A DNA stretch of 14,375 nucleotides, from NCBI GenBank assembly GCA_933822405.4, contig CAKOGP040001898.1:1-14375 (forward strand). Direction: 5' to 3'. This stretch comes from Cylindrotheca closterium. Its lineage: Eukaryota; Bacillariophyta; Bacillariophyceae; Bacillariales; Bacillariaceae. The translations under genes were made by a program, and so were the position numbers. Numbering within the stretch: the first letter of the stretch is position 1; the number at the start of each line of letters is the position of its first letter. The notes under the pieces were generated by a model. That model did not search any database. It was not told the origin of the DNA and worked only from the letters and a program-made list of their open reading frames with translations. Below are positions 1-8,783 of the stretch, piece by piece.

Positions 1-1386
1 AAGGATTTGAAAACTTTGGAAGAACAAGCCGGTCCTAACCCAAAGACTTTGACCAAAAAACTGTGGGCTGAGGCAGCCAGGAAGCTGGGAGATGCTGCTT
101 CGATTTCAGCACTGTGCCGATGGGAATCAGAAATGGCAGAAACTCTTGGTTTAAGCAGCCTTCCATACCAGAGAAAGGAGGGACCATTGCTAACAACTGC
201 CGAACTCATCTTCCAAGAAATTACTGGGCAAAAGCTGGTCCAAATGGGTGACACTATCATTCATTCCCACCAAGGATGGAAGCTTGCTGGGTATCCTTTT
301 ATTTTGGACTTTATCAAAGGTCTGTTTGGAAAGGTGAGCAGCCCATCGCAAGAAACACTTCAGCACTACAACAATCAGAATCCATTTGGTACCTGGCGAG
401 TCTTTCAACACTACCTCTCAGTTGCTGTTGCAAATCAGGCTGAAGATGACGAGTCGATCTTTCTCTGGAACACAATGCCTAAAAAGCTAGTGGCGTCCTG
501 GGACTGGCATGGAATTATGTACAACACTACATATGGCTTCCAATGCGCCATCGCTGATCAAGCTTCCAATGCCACTGCAACTAGAGCTGTTGATGACATC
601 AAACTTGATGCCTTTGTGCCCCGTTTTTTTTCTAAGCTCCTAGACCACGAAATTGATACCCTGAAAGCAGCATTGACATCCAAGGTGGGGGGTACGATTC
701 CCAATTTTTCTGTTCCCTATGTGCCTTACAAAGGAGAGGAAATCTTTCTATTGCAGGCAGCAATATTTTGGCTTTGCAAGAACACTACTGCCCAGGAGAA
801 GTGCCATGCTGCTGACATCATGAAAATTGGATTTGCCAAAGTCTTGTGGGTGAAAAAGACATCCATTGCTGAGATACCAAAGAAGTATTATCATTCCAAA
901 GACACAAAGATTGGTTTTAAACTTTCACAGTTACAGGGTTTGATGCAACGGAACAAAACATGGACCTACGATGAACTCTACACAACACTGAGACAATTTT
1001 CTAATAACAAGCTGGACAGGGGCCTTTTTAATTGTGCAATTAAGCAGTTGAAGCCGCTAAGAGATGTGAAGAATACAGTTTCACTTTATGATGCCTGGCT
1101 ACCAGCTTCAGAAATGGACGCTGTGTCGCGCCGGCTCTTGGACATCCAAGAAGAGGTAGAAGACTATGGACTTGCATTGTTCATCTACTCATGTTATGGA
1201 ATTGCATCAAGCACACTAGTTGGTCGCATTGAATATCTCCGTGAAAGGATCAGACATCATACTAGATCCATAAGAAGGGCTAATACAGAAGAAGAGAAAA
1301 CGGAAAAAACCAAAGCAGCAGAAGAAGAAATTGAAAGTCACACTCTGTGCAGTACTTCAAGAACATTCAATTTATACCCAAATTGA
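1..1386 (+). CDS. 3' part of an unrecognised protein, open through the left edge
   Basis: The frame is open from the first base, with no stop and no ATG near the left edge, so the true start lies outside the window; at least 461 residues are visible before the TGA at 1384-1386. I do not recognise the family. The visible protein is mostly soluble-looking, rich in aromatic residues (for example a WDWHG run near residue 169), without a signal peptide or an obvious membrane segment. The last ~45 residues are strongly charged: a basic helix (RERIRHHTRSIRR) followed by an Lys/Glu-alternating stretch that looks like a helical or coiled tail. No catalytic motif or zinc-ligand pattern was found. The gene runs in the same direction as the large gene that starts 228 bp downstream, but that spacer carries its own TATA-like element, so I treat them as separate transcription units. 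A missing 3' exon cannot be excluded. Confidence 0.72.
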   Translation, partial: KDLKTLEEQAGPNPKTLTKKLWAEAARKLGDAASISALCRWESEMAETLGLSSLPYQRKEGPLLTTAELIFQEITGQKLVQMGDTIIHSHQGWKLAGYPFILDFIKGLFGKVSSPSQETLQHYNNQNPFGTWRVFQHYLSVAVANQAEDDESIFLWNTMPKKLVASWDWHGIMYNTTYGFQCAIADQASNATATRAVDDIKLDAFVPRFFSKLLDHEIDTLKAALTSKVGGTIPNFSVPYVPYKGEEIFLLQAAIFWLCKNTTAQEKCHAADIMKIGFAKVLWVKKTSIAEIPKKYYHSKDTKIGFKLSQLQGLMQRNKTWTYDELYTTLRQFSNNKLDRGLFNCAIKQLKPLRDVKNTVSLYDAWLPASEMDAVSRRLLDIQEEVEDYGLALFIYSCYGIASSTLVGRIEYLRERIRHHTRSIRRANTEEEKTEKTKAAEEEIESHTLCSTSRTFNLYPN

Positions 1387-1614
1387 TGATATATCCTCAG
1401 TTCAAACTCCTTCTTATGCCTTGTCTCCATATGTGTCTCACACAAGTTTTTATTGTAGATAAACATTGAATGAATTGTCATGCGTAAAACCCAGACATGC
1501 AGGTCCATTTTTTGTCGGGTCTGTCCGCCTGTCCGTCACGCGGAGTCGCAACAGTCGCAAAACAAAAACACCTATTATAATATATCCATCTCAACAATAC
1601 TTTTGAAAGCAACC
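1387..1614 (+). promoter_or_regulatory. Intergenic spacer with TATA-like element before the 1406-aa gene
   Basis: The AT-rich run TATAATATAT at 1576-1585 lies 30 bp before the ATG at 1615 and downstream of another in-frame ATG at 1480. If it acts as a TATA box, the 5' leader would be very short and only the 1615 ATG would be transcribed. This is by position and composition only. Confidence 0.35.
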
Positions 1615-4600
1615 ATGACAGAGGAATTCACTCAACAACTTTTAGGCAAACTGCTAGAGTTGCAAGAAAATGGGCAAGATTGTTTCAATATTGATGCCAG
1701 TGAGACGCCTGGTCAAGAATCAATCGCCCGTTATTTGGATTGCAACAAGGAGACCCAACACATCACCACCAATATCTCCACTTTCAAAGGCGACGGCAAA
1801 TTCCAACCTACGGTTGCTAAATGCAAAGCAGGAGGCTCCAAGATTTATGTTGCAACCTCCTCAGACCAGATATCTTCCATCCTGTTGGCTATCATATCAC
1901 AACAATTGATTTTGGTGCAAGAGAAAAACAACCGAGTTTCATTTCAGATTGGGGCGCAGCCAAGATGGAACATTCGAACCATATCTGAAGATATGATAGC
2001 CAAGCAGTTCAATGAGGAGGATCCAGAAAGTATGTTATCTCTTTATTTGACCAAAGATTCAATGAAGAACAGGGAAGACCACGCATTTTCTCTTGTTCCA
2101 TATCATGCGACAAGCAAAGTGGCAGAAGGAAAGCAATTGGCAATGCCTTGGGGAGGAAATTGTGGCACTTTTGGATGGATGCAGTGCCCGGCTAGTTCCT
2201 ACAATTTGATGGCTGCGCTTGTTAACAGAAAACTGGTCCTAACAGAAGGTGATGATGTGACCACCACAAATGTTGCCACCATTCTTCAACTGATATCAAA
2301 GCAGTTCAAGGGTCTCACAACAAAAGAAGCAATTAAAGACTTTGTTGCCAGGTTATTAAAAATGAATCGTTCCCAGGAGCTCCAAAGTGTCATGGGTGAT
2401 CTTACCAAAAGCCTACAGCAATGTTCCATTCAAGATCTCATTTTAATTGCAAAGGTGCAATGGGTTCACTTGGGACTACCTTGCTTTGCAGCAATTGGAG
2501 GCCGCCGACGGCTGTTCACCTTGTGCCACGTCCTTCTAGGTAGGAAAGCCGTAGGTAGAGGCTCTAGCCATGCCCCAATTCATGGACATCTTCCCGATCC
2601 ACTCATCTGGTACCGTGCTGATGTGCAAATTGTATTGGCAGATAACGAAGTACTTCTGAAGAAATTGAGCGAGGAACTGCAGCTGAGGGCAACAAAAGCA
2701 GAGATTCTTACGCTTCGAGACTTTCTTCTGCACATCTTAGATAATCAAAAAAGGCTTGAATGGAAAGGTCCAATGGCGCAAAAAGTGTTGAAAGATGATG
2801 GGTTGTTTTGGGAGGCAGCACGGAACGCGGTGGAAACACATACAAGCTTCAATTCCATGACATCAAGGGGTTTAAACACGCCTCGCTCACTTTTTGATGT
2901 TTTGAAGGCCGGTATCAAAGAAAGTAAAAAAAGCAATTGGTCAAAGTTTATGACTTTGTTCTCTGAAGGAAGGTTGCTACTTCCATCCCAAGAACATGGT
3001 GAGCCACATCAAGAACTGATGCAATTTCTCAACTCTGAGAAATGTTCTGAGATGTTCCCAGTTCTTCTCCAAAGACAAGCTGACGAGAAATGTCATGTCA
3101 CTTTCCAGGACCTCCATACGTACCTGAGAGCAATTGCTGGATGGCTGGTTGAAACCCTATTGATATTTGTCAACTTCAAAGCCTTGAAATTCGATGTACG
3201 GGAAGCCACTATGGGTACGATCCTTAGGCATAGGGTTTTTGGCATTCTATTCGATGTAATTACAAAATGGGGATTGGCAATTTACCATGACAGTCAAGAA
3301 ACCGAGGCATCACCTCCCCTACAAACCATTAACACAAGTCAACCTACCGGTGCTGGGCTTAGATCCAACCTGTTTGCTCAGATCAAGCGGATGACGCTAC
3401 GTTTAGAGAGTGGGCATGATGTTTTTGACCATAGTTTTGCAAATGCTCAATACACTGGGCGGTATGGAATACCTGAATCGGTCATTGAGTCGACAAAGAT
3501 AGGAAGCATCAAGGAATGTTTCAAAAGAGCTGTCTTGGCAAATGAGAAACCAAAAGCAACTCTAATTGTTGGTATGGTCACTTTTGCACTTCCTCCTCTT
3601 CCACTACATTCCATTGGAGAAGCAACTGTGCTTGATGGGACAGATAACCAAACCGTCACCAACTGGGCGCTATTGAGTTTCATGCAACAGCAATCAAAAG
3701 GGCATGTATTTACCATTGGGTGTGGGTCGGGCAGGTCCCACAAACTTCACCCTCACCTACATATGGAGGGCCTTGCACATGAAGCCAAGGCAAAAGCGAT
3801 GGAGATTCTTGAAGCTTTCGACGAGATTGACAAATTTGAAGAAATCTACTTGGAGTATTCAGAAAAATACTGGACGAATCTGGATTTTGGAGACACTATT
3901 GTTGAATTGGCAAAGCTAATACAAGAGGATGGTGCCATTCATGTCCCACCTCCTTTCACTCAGCTGTTACGGGCTTCTCAACAGACACTACATCAAGCCA
4001 GGCTAAAGGTTGAAAATCTTGGTTCTACCTCATCTGATGACCACCTGCTCTTGAAGGCGACCCAAGCGCTCCCACCATTCCTCCTTTTGAAGCAACGTGA
4101 CCTTGATCTCACAAAATCATTCAGGGTTTCAAAGGTCAAGGACGGCGAAGCTCCTTGCTTCCAATTGAAGGATGATGAAGTAGAGGTGACCCGTCGCAAC
4201 GAGTCTCCCAAAAGAGGAGGAGAGATGATAGGGCCACGGAGAAGGAGCAGCAGAAACATGCCAACCCTCCCTTTTAATTCACTACAGCAGCAACAGACAA
4301 TCGTACCACCACCAGACAAGATCAATGGACGAGGGAAGAAACGGGAAAACGAAGAAAATGGCAACGGAAGGAGGACAAGAAGGAGGCGAGGCAAAAGAGG
4401 CAAGAAGCAAAAGGAGAAGGAAGGACAACAAAAGGGAGAAAATAGGAAAAAGGGGAAGACGAAGGACAAAGAGAGCCAGCATGCAACAAGAGAGACCAAT
4501 ACTTCAAAAGCAGCAAGGAGCAACCCAAATGCCCAGCCGTCAGACCCAACAGCTCCACCATCCTGCTTCCAAGGCATACTTTCTGTGTTGTGGTTTTGGT

Positions 4601-5835
4601 ACGGTGGAGGCTTGTTTACAAAAGAAAGTCTAGCCACATTCCAGTCTCTTTTGCAGAGTTGGTTCGACAAGAAACGAAATATGATGGAGGGTCCAAGACT
4701 GGATTCAATACAGGCGCAGATTGTCCCATCTGGGGGCTTTCACCAGCACAGTTTCGAGCAACCAAATGGTAAAGATCCATTCAATTTTCTGCTAGTGAGG
4801 CCAGAGCTTCTAAAAGGAGTGGTAAGCCATCTAGAAAAACATGACATGGAGCATAACATGGTTTGGAAGCCGATTAGAATACTCGGCTATGAAAGAAAAC
4901 GCACAGCAAATGAAGGACTTCCCCTTGGAGACAAGGCACATGGTGCTGGCTCTTATTCCATGTTCAGCTGGGGGAAAATTGGCAGCATCGGGCATTATAC
5001 TCTTGATGAAACCCCTCCGGGCGATTGGACGTATGCTGGTAAAACACTGCTCGAGCAATATGTGATGGCAGAGATGGAAGAGTTTGCCTTGAATGCAGCC
5101 CGGCTCATTTATCCGGGCCATGAGAATGATACACTGCATGATCTCATTCGGAATTTTCTGGTGCATCCGGGCATTGTGGAGACCAACAAGGCATACCACC
5201 AACGGCTCCACTATGATAGGCCCCATCCTGAAAAAGGGCGTACTTTCCATCTGCATGTACCCCTCAGCACTGATGGCATGTTGCTGAGAATAATGCGAAA
5301 GGGAGAAAAGCAAAGTGAGTTCATCTTTGTGCCATTTGGTTGTGCACTGGCTATTCCAGTGAACCTCATTCATGCTGGAGTCTATTCCAAGCCTGGAAGC
5401 AAAAACATCAATAGGCGATTGCATATAGTAGTCACAGAAAGAGACGCTCTGAAGTATCATGAAAAACAAGACCACTTGCATATCAATGGCATTGAAGAAG
5501 ATCAGTTCCCATCGGAGCGGTTCGAGGAGGCAATGAAACCAAATGCAGAGCAGGACTGGTTCAGCAAAATGTATCTGAAACTGTACAAGCGAACGGCAAC
5601 AAAGCTAATAGGCAACGTTAGGTGGTGCAATGGAAGATATACCATGACCCGCAACAATGATGGCAAGGATGATGATGATGACGACGAAGACAACGCTGAT
5701 GGAGATGATGCTGATGAAGACAAGAATGCGAAAGACGATGATGACGAAGACAATACTGATGAACACAAGGTCGGCAAAGATGCTGCTGACGAAGACGAGG
5801 ATAGCAGCAACACTAATAGTGGCATAGTGGTTTAA
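1615..5835 (+). CDS. Large multidomain protein with C-terminal Fe(II)/2OG oxygenase-like domain
   Basis: The gene encodes 1406 residues from the ATG at 1615, chosen over the in-frame ATG at 1480 because a TATA-like element lies between them and the extra 45 residues are Cys/Arg-rich and unlike the rest. The C-terminal domain (about 1120-1290) has the signature of a double-stranded beta-helix 2OG oxygenase: HYD with H1199 and D1201, distal H1253 in LIHAGVY, and R1267/R1268 fourteen to fifteen residues later as the expected 2-oxoglutarate contact. The strand-like FIFVPFG precedes the distal His. A very basic Lys/Arg-rich linker (about 903-960) could serve as a nuclear signal or nucleic-acid contact. 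The tail from about 1347 is almost pure Asp/Glu and includes a 60-bp internal duplication. The N-terminal ~890 residues are unrecognised; QPRWN near 115 and GGRRRL at 295-300 faintly recall ParB/sulfiredoxin-fold motifs but are too far apart for a standard domain. Oxygenase fold is likely; the substrate is unknown. Confidence 0.88.
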   Translation: MTEEFTQQLLGKLLELQENGQDCFNIDASETPGQESIARYLDCNKETQHITTNISTFKGDGKFQPTVAKCKAGGSKIYVATSSDQISSILLAIISQQLILVQEKNNRVSFQIGAQPRWNIRTISEDMIAKQFNEEDPESMLSLYLTKDSMKNREDHAFSLVPYHATSKVAEGKQLAMPWGGNCGTFGWMQCPASSYNLMAALVNRKLVLTEGDDVTTTNVATILQLISKQFKGLTTKEAIKDFVARLLKMNRSQELQSVMGDLTKSLQQCSIQDLILIAKVQWVHLGLPCFAAIGGRRRLFTLCHVLLGRKAVGRGSSHAPIHGHLPDPLIWYRADVQIVLADNEVLLKKLSEELQLRATKAEILTLRDFLLHILDNQKRLEWKGPMAQKVLKDDGLFWEAARNAVETHTSFNSMTSRGLNTPRSLFDVLKAGIKESKKSNWSKFMTLFSEGRLLLPSQEHGEPHQELMQFLNSEKCSEMFPVLLQRQADEKCHVTFQDLHTYLRAIAGWLVETLLIFVNFKALKFDVREATMGTILRHRVFGILFDVITKWGLAIYHDSQETEASPPLQTINTSQPTGAGLRSNLFAQIKRMTLRLESGHDVFDHSFANAQYTGRYGIPESVIESTKIGSIKECFKRAVLANEKPKATLIVGMVTFALPPLPLHSIGEATVLDGTDNQTVTNWALLSFMQQQSKGHVFTIGCGSGRSHKLHPHLHMEGLAHEAKAKAMEILEAFDEIDKFEEIYLEYSEKYWTNLDFGDTIVELAKLIQEDGAIHVPPPFTQLLRASQQTLHQARLKVENLGSTSSDDHLLLKATQALPPFLLLKQRDLDLTKSFRVSKVKDGEAPCFQLKDDEVEVTRRNESPKRGGEMIGPRRRSSRNMPTLPFNSLQQQQTIVPPPDKINGRGKKRENEENGNGRRTRRRRGKRGKKQKEKEGQQKGENRKKGKTKDKESQHATRETNTSKAARSNPNAQPSDPTAPPSCFQGILSVLWFWYGGGLFTKESLATFQSLLQSWFDKKRNMMEGPRLDSIQAQIVPSGGFHQHSFEQPNGKDPFNFLLVRPELLKGVVSHLEKHDMEHNMVWKPIRILGYERKRTANEGLPLGDKAHGAGSYSMFSWGKIGSIGHYTLDETPPGDWTYAGKTLLEQYVMAEMEEFALNAARLIYPGHENDTLHDLIRNFLVHPGIVETNKAYHQRLHYDRPHPEKGRTFHLHVPLSTDGMLLRIMRKGEKQSEFIFVPFGCALAIPVNLIHAGVYSKPGSKNINRRLHIVVTERDALKYHEKQDHLHINGIEEDQFPSERFEEAMKPNAEQDWFSKMYLKLYKRTATKLIGNVRWCNGRYTMTRNNDGKDDDDDDEDNADGDDADEDKNAKDDDDEDNTDEHKVGKDAADEDEDSSNTNSGIVV
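5672..5800 (+). repeat. Asp/Glu triplet tract with 60-bp duplication in the acidic tail
   Basis: GAT/GAC/GAA triplets dominate this stretch. The block starting GACGAAGACAA at 5683 recurs at 5743, exactly 60 bp later, so the tail contains two diverged 20-residue units. The 60-bp period keeps the frame, consistent with selection for an acidic tail rather than a fixed sequence. Confidence 0.7.
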
Positions 5836-5896
5836 AATTCTGTAACATCATTTCACATTTACATTTAAGTCTTTCACTACGTTGCCATGCATACTA
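5836..5896. other. 61-bp spacer between convergent genes
   Basis: This short AT-rich gap separates the stop codons of two converging genes. Their 3' untranslated regions must overlap, or reach into each other's coding sequence, unless polyadenylation is very close to each stop. No canonical AATAAA signal is visible. Confidence 0.6.
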
Positions 5897-7861
5897 TCAA
5901 TCAGCTTGTTGGATCCCATGCAGCCAATTATTGAAACCCTCTGGTCCACCTGGAGCTGGGACTTCCACGTTACCCAATGGTGGTGGTACCATCCCAGGGA
6001 TAGCCAGCCCTTCGACGTAGGCTTCTTGCTGATTCTCATTCATACTGTTCCACCACATTTGCTGAAGCTCAGTCAGATGGGTAGTTATGAGCTCTCCGAA
6101 GGTATCAGGGTTGCGGTGTGTGATTCTATCCTCCCGGCCACCAAGTGCCTCATAACGGCGGCGGCGGCGGACGGATGGGCCATCCCAATCTAGGATTGCA
6201 AAGGTGAAGAAGCTTGGTAACCCACCTCGGCCACGACTGACAAGATGGTTTCCCTTCCTTGGGCTCCAGTCAGAGCTGACCAAGATAAGCTTGTTCTCAA
6301 TGCAGTCAGTTCCATTGTTGGCAAACACATCTCGATGCGCACCAACTGGATGGGCTACCAAAGTGTGAAATGCATGGGTGGCCATGTGGATCAGAGGCCT
6401 CCGATTTCTGTTGTGGCGTCTCTTGTGATGGTTCGTCGCTCTGGCGCCACCAATCTGGCTCATGAAAACACAGTGTTGCCATTCATCCAGAAGCTTTCTT
6501 GCGGCCTCACGGATGACGGTTCCGATCTGATTGGCTTGGTTGTTGTTGTAGTCATGGCAGATCATGGCAGCAATGACTCGACACGCTGGAAGTCTTTGAA
6601 GGACCTTGGATTTATTCAAAACTTCCAAAGCGGCACCGCTGGAAAGTGAAAGACTACCACCATATTGTGGGGTTGGATAGATCCACGAAGCCACTATTCT
6701 CCCTGCTTCACCGGCCTTCATATACAGGCCAAGTAATCCAGTAACTTTGGGCGTATTTAGAGCAATCAGTATCATGGCTCTTCGCCTCACAGGAAACTTT
6801 CCTGGTCTTTTGAGCAGGCAGATTGTAGGCTGCGAATCTAGTTTTATTTTGCCAGAAGAACCGCCTTTTCGGTTGTGCTCAAGCCCGTGATCTCCAGCAA
6901 GAGGGAGAAGATTGTTGAACAAATAATCTTGGCAGACTTCCACACCTTCCAGGATGGGCTTGCCGCACATATTCACAAGAATCATGGCGCCCACGTGGGC
7001 ATCTGCTTTCTTGTTCTTGGGTTGGAGTAGACAGGACACCACGTTTGTGTCCTTGGATTGGGGAACAGGCGAAAATATGGTTGCAGTCAATAACTCTTCT
7101 TTGGTTGGATGACTGCCCTTGTCAACCTCGCAAATAGACGAGTCGTCCCTTTCATACAAAGTCCATTCAACTTGTAGGTTGGCTTCTTGAAGCCCTTTGA
7201 AACGTTCACCGTCAATAGCTTCGAGATCAAGACAATGGACTGTTGTTTGGTTCTGCAGGACCCTTGCCTTCTTCTCACCATGATTCATCACATCATCTAC
7301 AGTGACGCTCACATCATGGGGAACAACGCTATGCAAGCAACCTGCTTCGGAAAAGAACTTTTGGTCTCCCATGGCATGCAAGACTTCCAGCATCACACAT
7401 GACGATATTAGGATGTGGTAGTGATGGAGGTAGACCATGCCAGCAAGAGTCGTTGGTTGATTGCTGTTGGCCGTTTGCACCTCCTTCAATAGTTGCTCAC
7501 GGAGCGCATTATTTGTCTCTTGGTTCACACTTGAATTGCTGAAGGCATTCTTTTTTGTCGAGTCGGTGGTAGTTCTCTGTTCCATTTTATAGATTTGGTC
7601 AAATACATTACCACCATCGTGAGCCTTGCGTCTCTTGCGTTTCTTCTTCTTGCGTTTCTCTTTGCCATTAGCCGTCGTCGTTGGTGCTTCGTCAACCGCA
7701 GCTGCGGTAGAGCCGACGTCTAGTATGGAGCAGGAAGGGCAGCACACGCCTCTGGGAAAGTCACAAGAGGCTTTGGGATCCTCTTGGTTTGCAAATGCAT
7801 CAAGGACTGCAACATAGTTGTTTTTATGTTTGAGGCAGGCATTGTAGGCTTCCTTGGGCAT
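5897..7861 (-). CDS. Unrecognised 654-aa protein with Cys cluster, basic run and possible H-x-D site
   Basis: This is a long single open frame on the minus strand, from the ATG at 7861-7859 to the TGA at 5899-5897. I do not recognise the family. From the N-terminus it shows a Cys cluster (C33, C40, C41, C44) that could bind a metal; a Lys/Arg run at about 67-79 that looks like a nuclear localisation signal; a mixed alpha/beta body with several hydrophobic strands (AMILVN near 292, AMILIAL near 362); and a C-terminal region with THAFH, then GAHRD (H509, D511) followed by strand-like segments ILVSSDW and FFTFAILDWDG and an Arg-rich patch near 565. The HRD could be the first half of an H-x-D iron site as in 2OG oxygenases, but I cannot assign the distal His and Arg with confidence. 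A GGP-containing tail ends the protein. The frame stays open 13 codons upstream of this ATG and then meets TAG directly after an AG, so an upstream exon is possible, though no donor in a matching phase was convincing. Confidence 0.82.
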   Translation of the reverse strand: MPKEAYNACLKHKNNYVAVLDAFANQEDPKASCDFPRGVCCPSCSILDVGSTAAAVDEAPTTTANGKEKRKKKKRKRRKAHDGGNVFDQIYKMEQRTTTDSTKKNAFSNSSVNQETNNALREQLLKEVQTANSNQPTTLAGMVYLHHYHILISSCVMLEVLHAMGDQKFFSEAGCLHSVVPHDVSVTVDDVMNHGEKKARVLQNQTTVHCLDLEAIDGERFKGLQEANLQVEWTLYERDDSSICEVDKGSHPTKEELLTATIFSPVPQSKDTNVVSCLLQPKNKKADAHVGAMILVNMCGKPILEGVEVCQDYLFNNLLPLAGDHGLEHNRKGGSSGKIKLDSQPTICLLKRPGKFPVRRRAMILIALNTPKVTGLLGLYMKAGEAGRIVASWIYPTPQYGGSLSLSSGAALEVLNKSKVLQRLPACRVIAAMICHDYNNNQANQIGTVIREAARKLLDEWQHCVFMSQIGGARATNHHKRRHNRNRRPLIHMATHAFHTLVAHPVGAHRDVFANNGTDCIENKLILVSSDWSPRKGNHLVSRGRGGLPSFFTFAILDWDGPSVRRRRRYEALGGREDRITHRNPDTFGELITTHLTELQQMWWNSMNENQQEAYVEGLAIPGMVPPPLGNVEVPAPGGPEGFNNWLHGIQQAD

Positions 7862-7903
7862 GGCCGTTTTCAGACCAACCTGAATCCGCTCGGCACATAG
7901 CTA

Positions 7904-8453
7904 TACGCATCAATAGATAAAAGATAGGCAAAGTTGTCAGCTCACTCCAACTGCTCTACGCTTTTGGCCCAACAAATGAACTCACTCTATCGCAACTGAA
8001 GTTTCCACGGCAGCAAGTCTCGGACGAAAAAAGGAAGCTACTTTTGACAGTTGGCTTTCGCTTTTCCTTTGCCTTGAGAACATTCACAGCGCTGTGAATG
8101 CCACAAAATGTACAAAAGCTCTTCGTCCTCTCTTTTTTCGATTTTTCCAAGACGATACCAGTATCCATCGTATATCGCTGATGGCCAAACAATAAATATG
8201 TATTGGATGCGACGTTTTGATGGATGTATGCATGCAATGTGCGCATAATAGACAGAGGCTTGCGCACAGAAAATGCGCGCATCAAAATTTGGTGAGATTT
8301 TTTTGAAGAAAAAAAAGATAGATGAATATAAACTTCAAATATATACGGTAGCACCCATGACACCATTGCAATCATCATAGTGTTGCCGAATACTTATTTC
8401 CAGCAGTGTAAAGCACACTAGCTTACAGATTACACTTTGAACAACACTTCGAC
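7904..8453. other. Upstream region of the minus-strand gene; no intact gene seen
   Basis: This stretch should contain the promoter of the minus-strand gene starting at 7861. It holds a perfect 20-bp palindrome at 8081-8100, an 8-bp inverted repeat (TGTGCGCA at 8238-8245 and TGCGCACA at 8261-8268) and GTGAGT/GTGAGC donor-like sites on the minus strand near 7985 and 7945. A 140-codon minus-strand frame here has no recognisable protein character. Confidence 0.5.
8081..8100. promoter_or_regulatory. Perfect 20-bp palindrome (candidate dimer-binding site)
   Basis: CATTCACAGCGCTGTGAATG equals its own reverse complement across all 20 positions, with no spacer; the flanking bases do not continue the symmetry. 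It lies about 220 bp upstream of the minus-strand gene's ATG, where a homodimeric transcription factor site would be plausible. The factor is unknown. Confidence 0.45.
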
Positions 8454-8783
8454 ATGCGCAAACAGCCTAGAAGTCAGCAGAAGGACCAAGTCCTGTCCCA
8501 ATACTCTGCTACGATCAGTGATACTGCTCGCAGAGCGATAACGATTGCTATTCAATCGAATCTATTCCAAAGCAAATGCGGCTCCTATCAAAGAAGAACA
8601 AAGACGTTGGACCGTTACTACCGCGATGTCTATTCTTGTGACCGTTCTCGTTCTATTAGTCGTCATCGATCCAGTTCTCGCGGAAGCTATATACCACCGT
8701 AATGAAGATTCTTGCCACCTCAACGCTGCCGTCGTGATGAAGATCGCAACTGCGACAACCATCGCCATGATGAAGATTTTTAA
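8454..8783 (+). pseudogene. Decayed RS-rich coding remnant
   Basis: An ATG-initiated frame of 82 codons ends in Arg/Ser dipeptides (DRSRSISRHRSSSR) and then stops at TAA 8700-8702, followed at once by TGA. Beyond the two stops the same frame still reads as highly polar Arg/Asp/His-rich protein (CRRDEDRNC, HRHDEDF) until TAA 8781-8783. Continued compositional character past tandem stops suggests a decayed gene for an RS-domain or similar low-complexity protein. A short real protein ending at 8702, or chance composition, remains possible. An overlapping frame from 8545 has a hydrophobic segment (SILVTVLVLLVVI) that I take to be a frame shadow of the same bases. Confidence 0.35.

Noticed and set aside
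1480..1614. In-frame ATG at 1480 giving 45 extra N-terminal residues
   Set aside because: A TATA-like element lies between it and the 1615 ATG, and the extra residues are Cys/Arg-rich and unlike the protein that follows.
3993..4670. 225-codon minus-strand frame, very rich in Leu/Ser/Pro/Phe
   Set aside because: It is the complement of the purine-rich basic linker of the 1406-aa gene; skewed composition removes stops from the antisense frame.
4831..5481. 216-codon minus-strand frame
   Set aside because: Lies fully antisense to the oxygenase-like domain, whose plus-strand motifs are clear.
5502..5825. 107-codon minus-strand frame of mostly Ser/Leu
   Set aside because: Mirror of the GAT/GAC/GAA acidic-tail tract.
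7956..8378. 140-codon minus-strand frame upstream of the 654-aa gene, considered as a first exon
   Set aside because: No protein-like character, and the GTGAGT/GTGAGC donor sites do not join it in phase with the 7903 acceptor.
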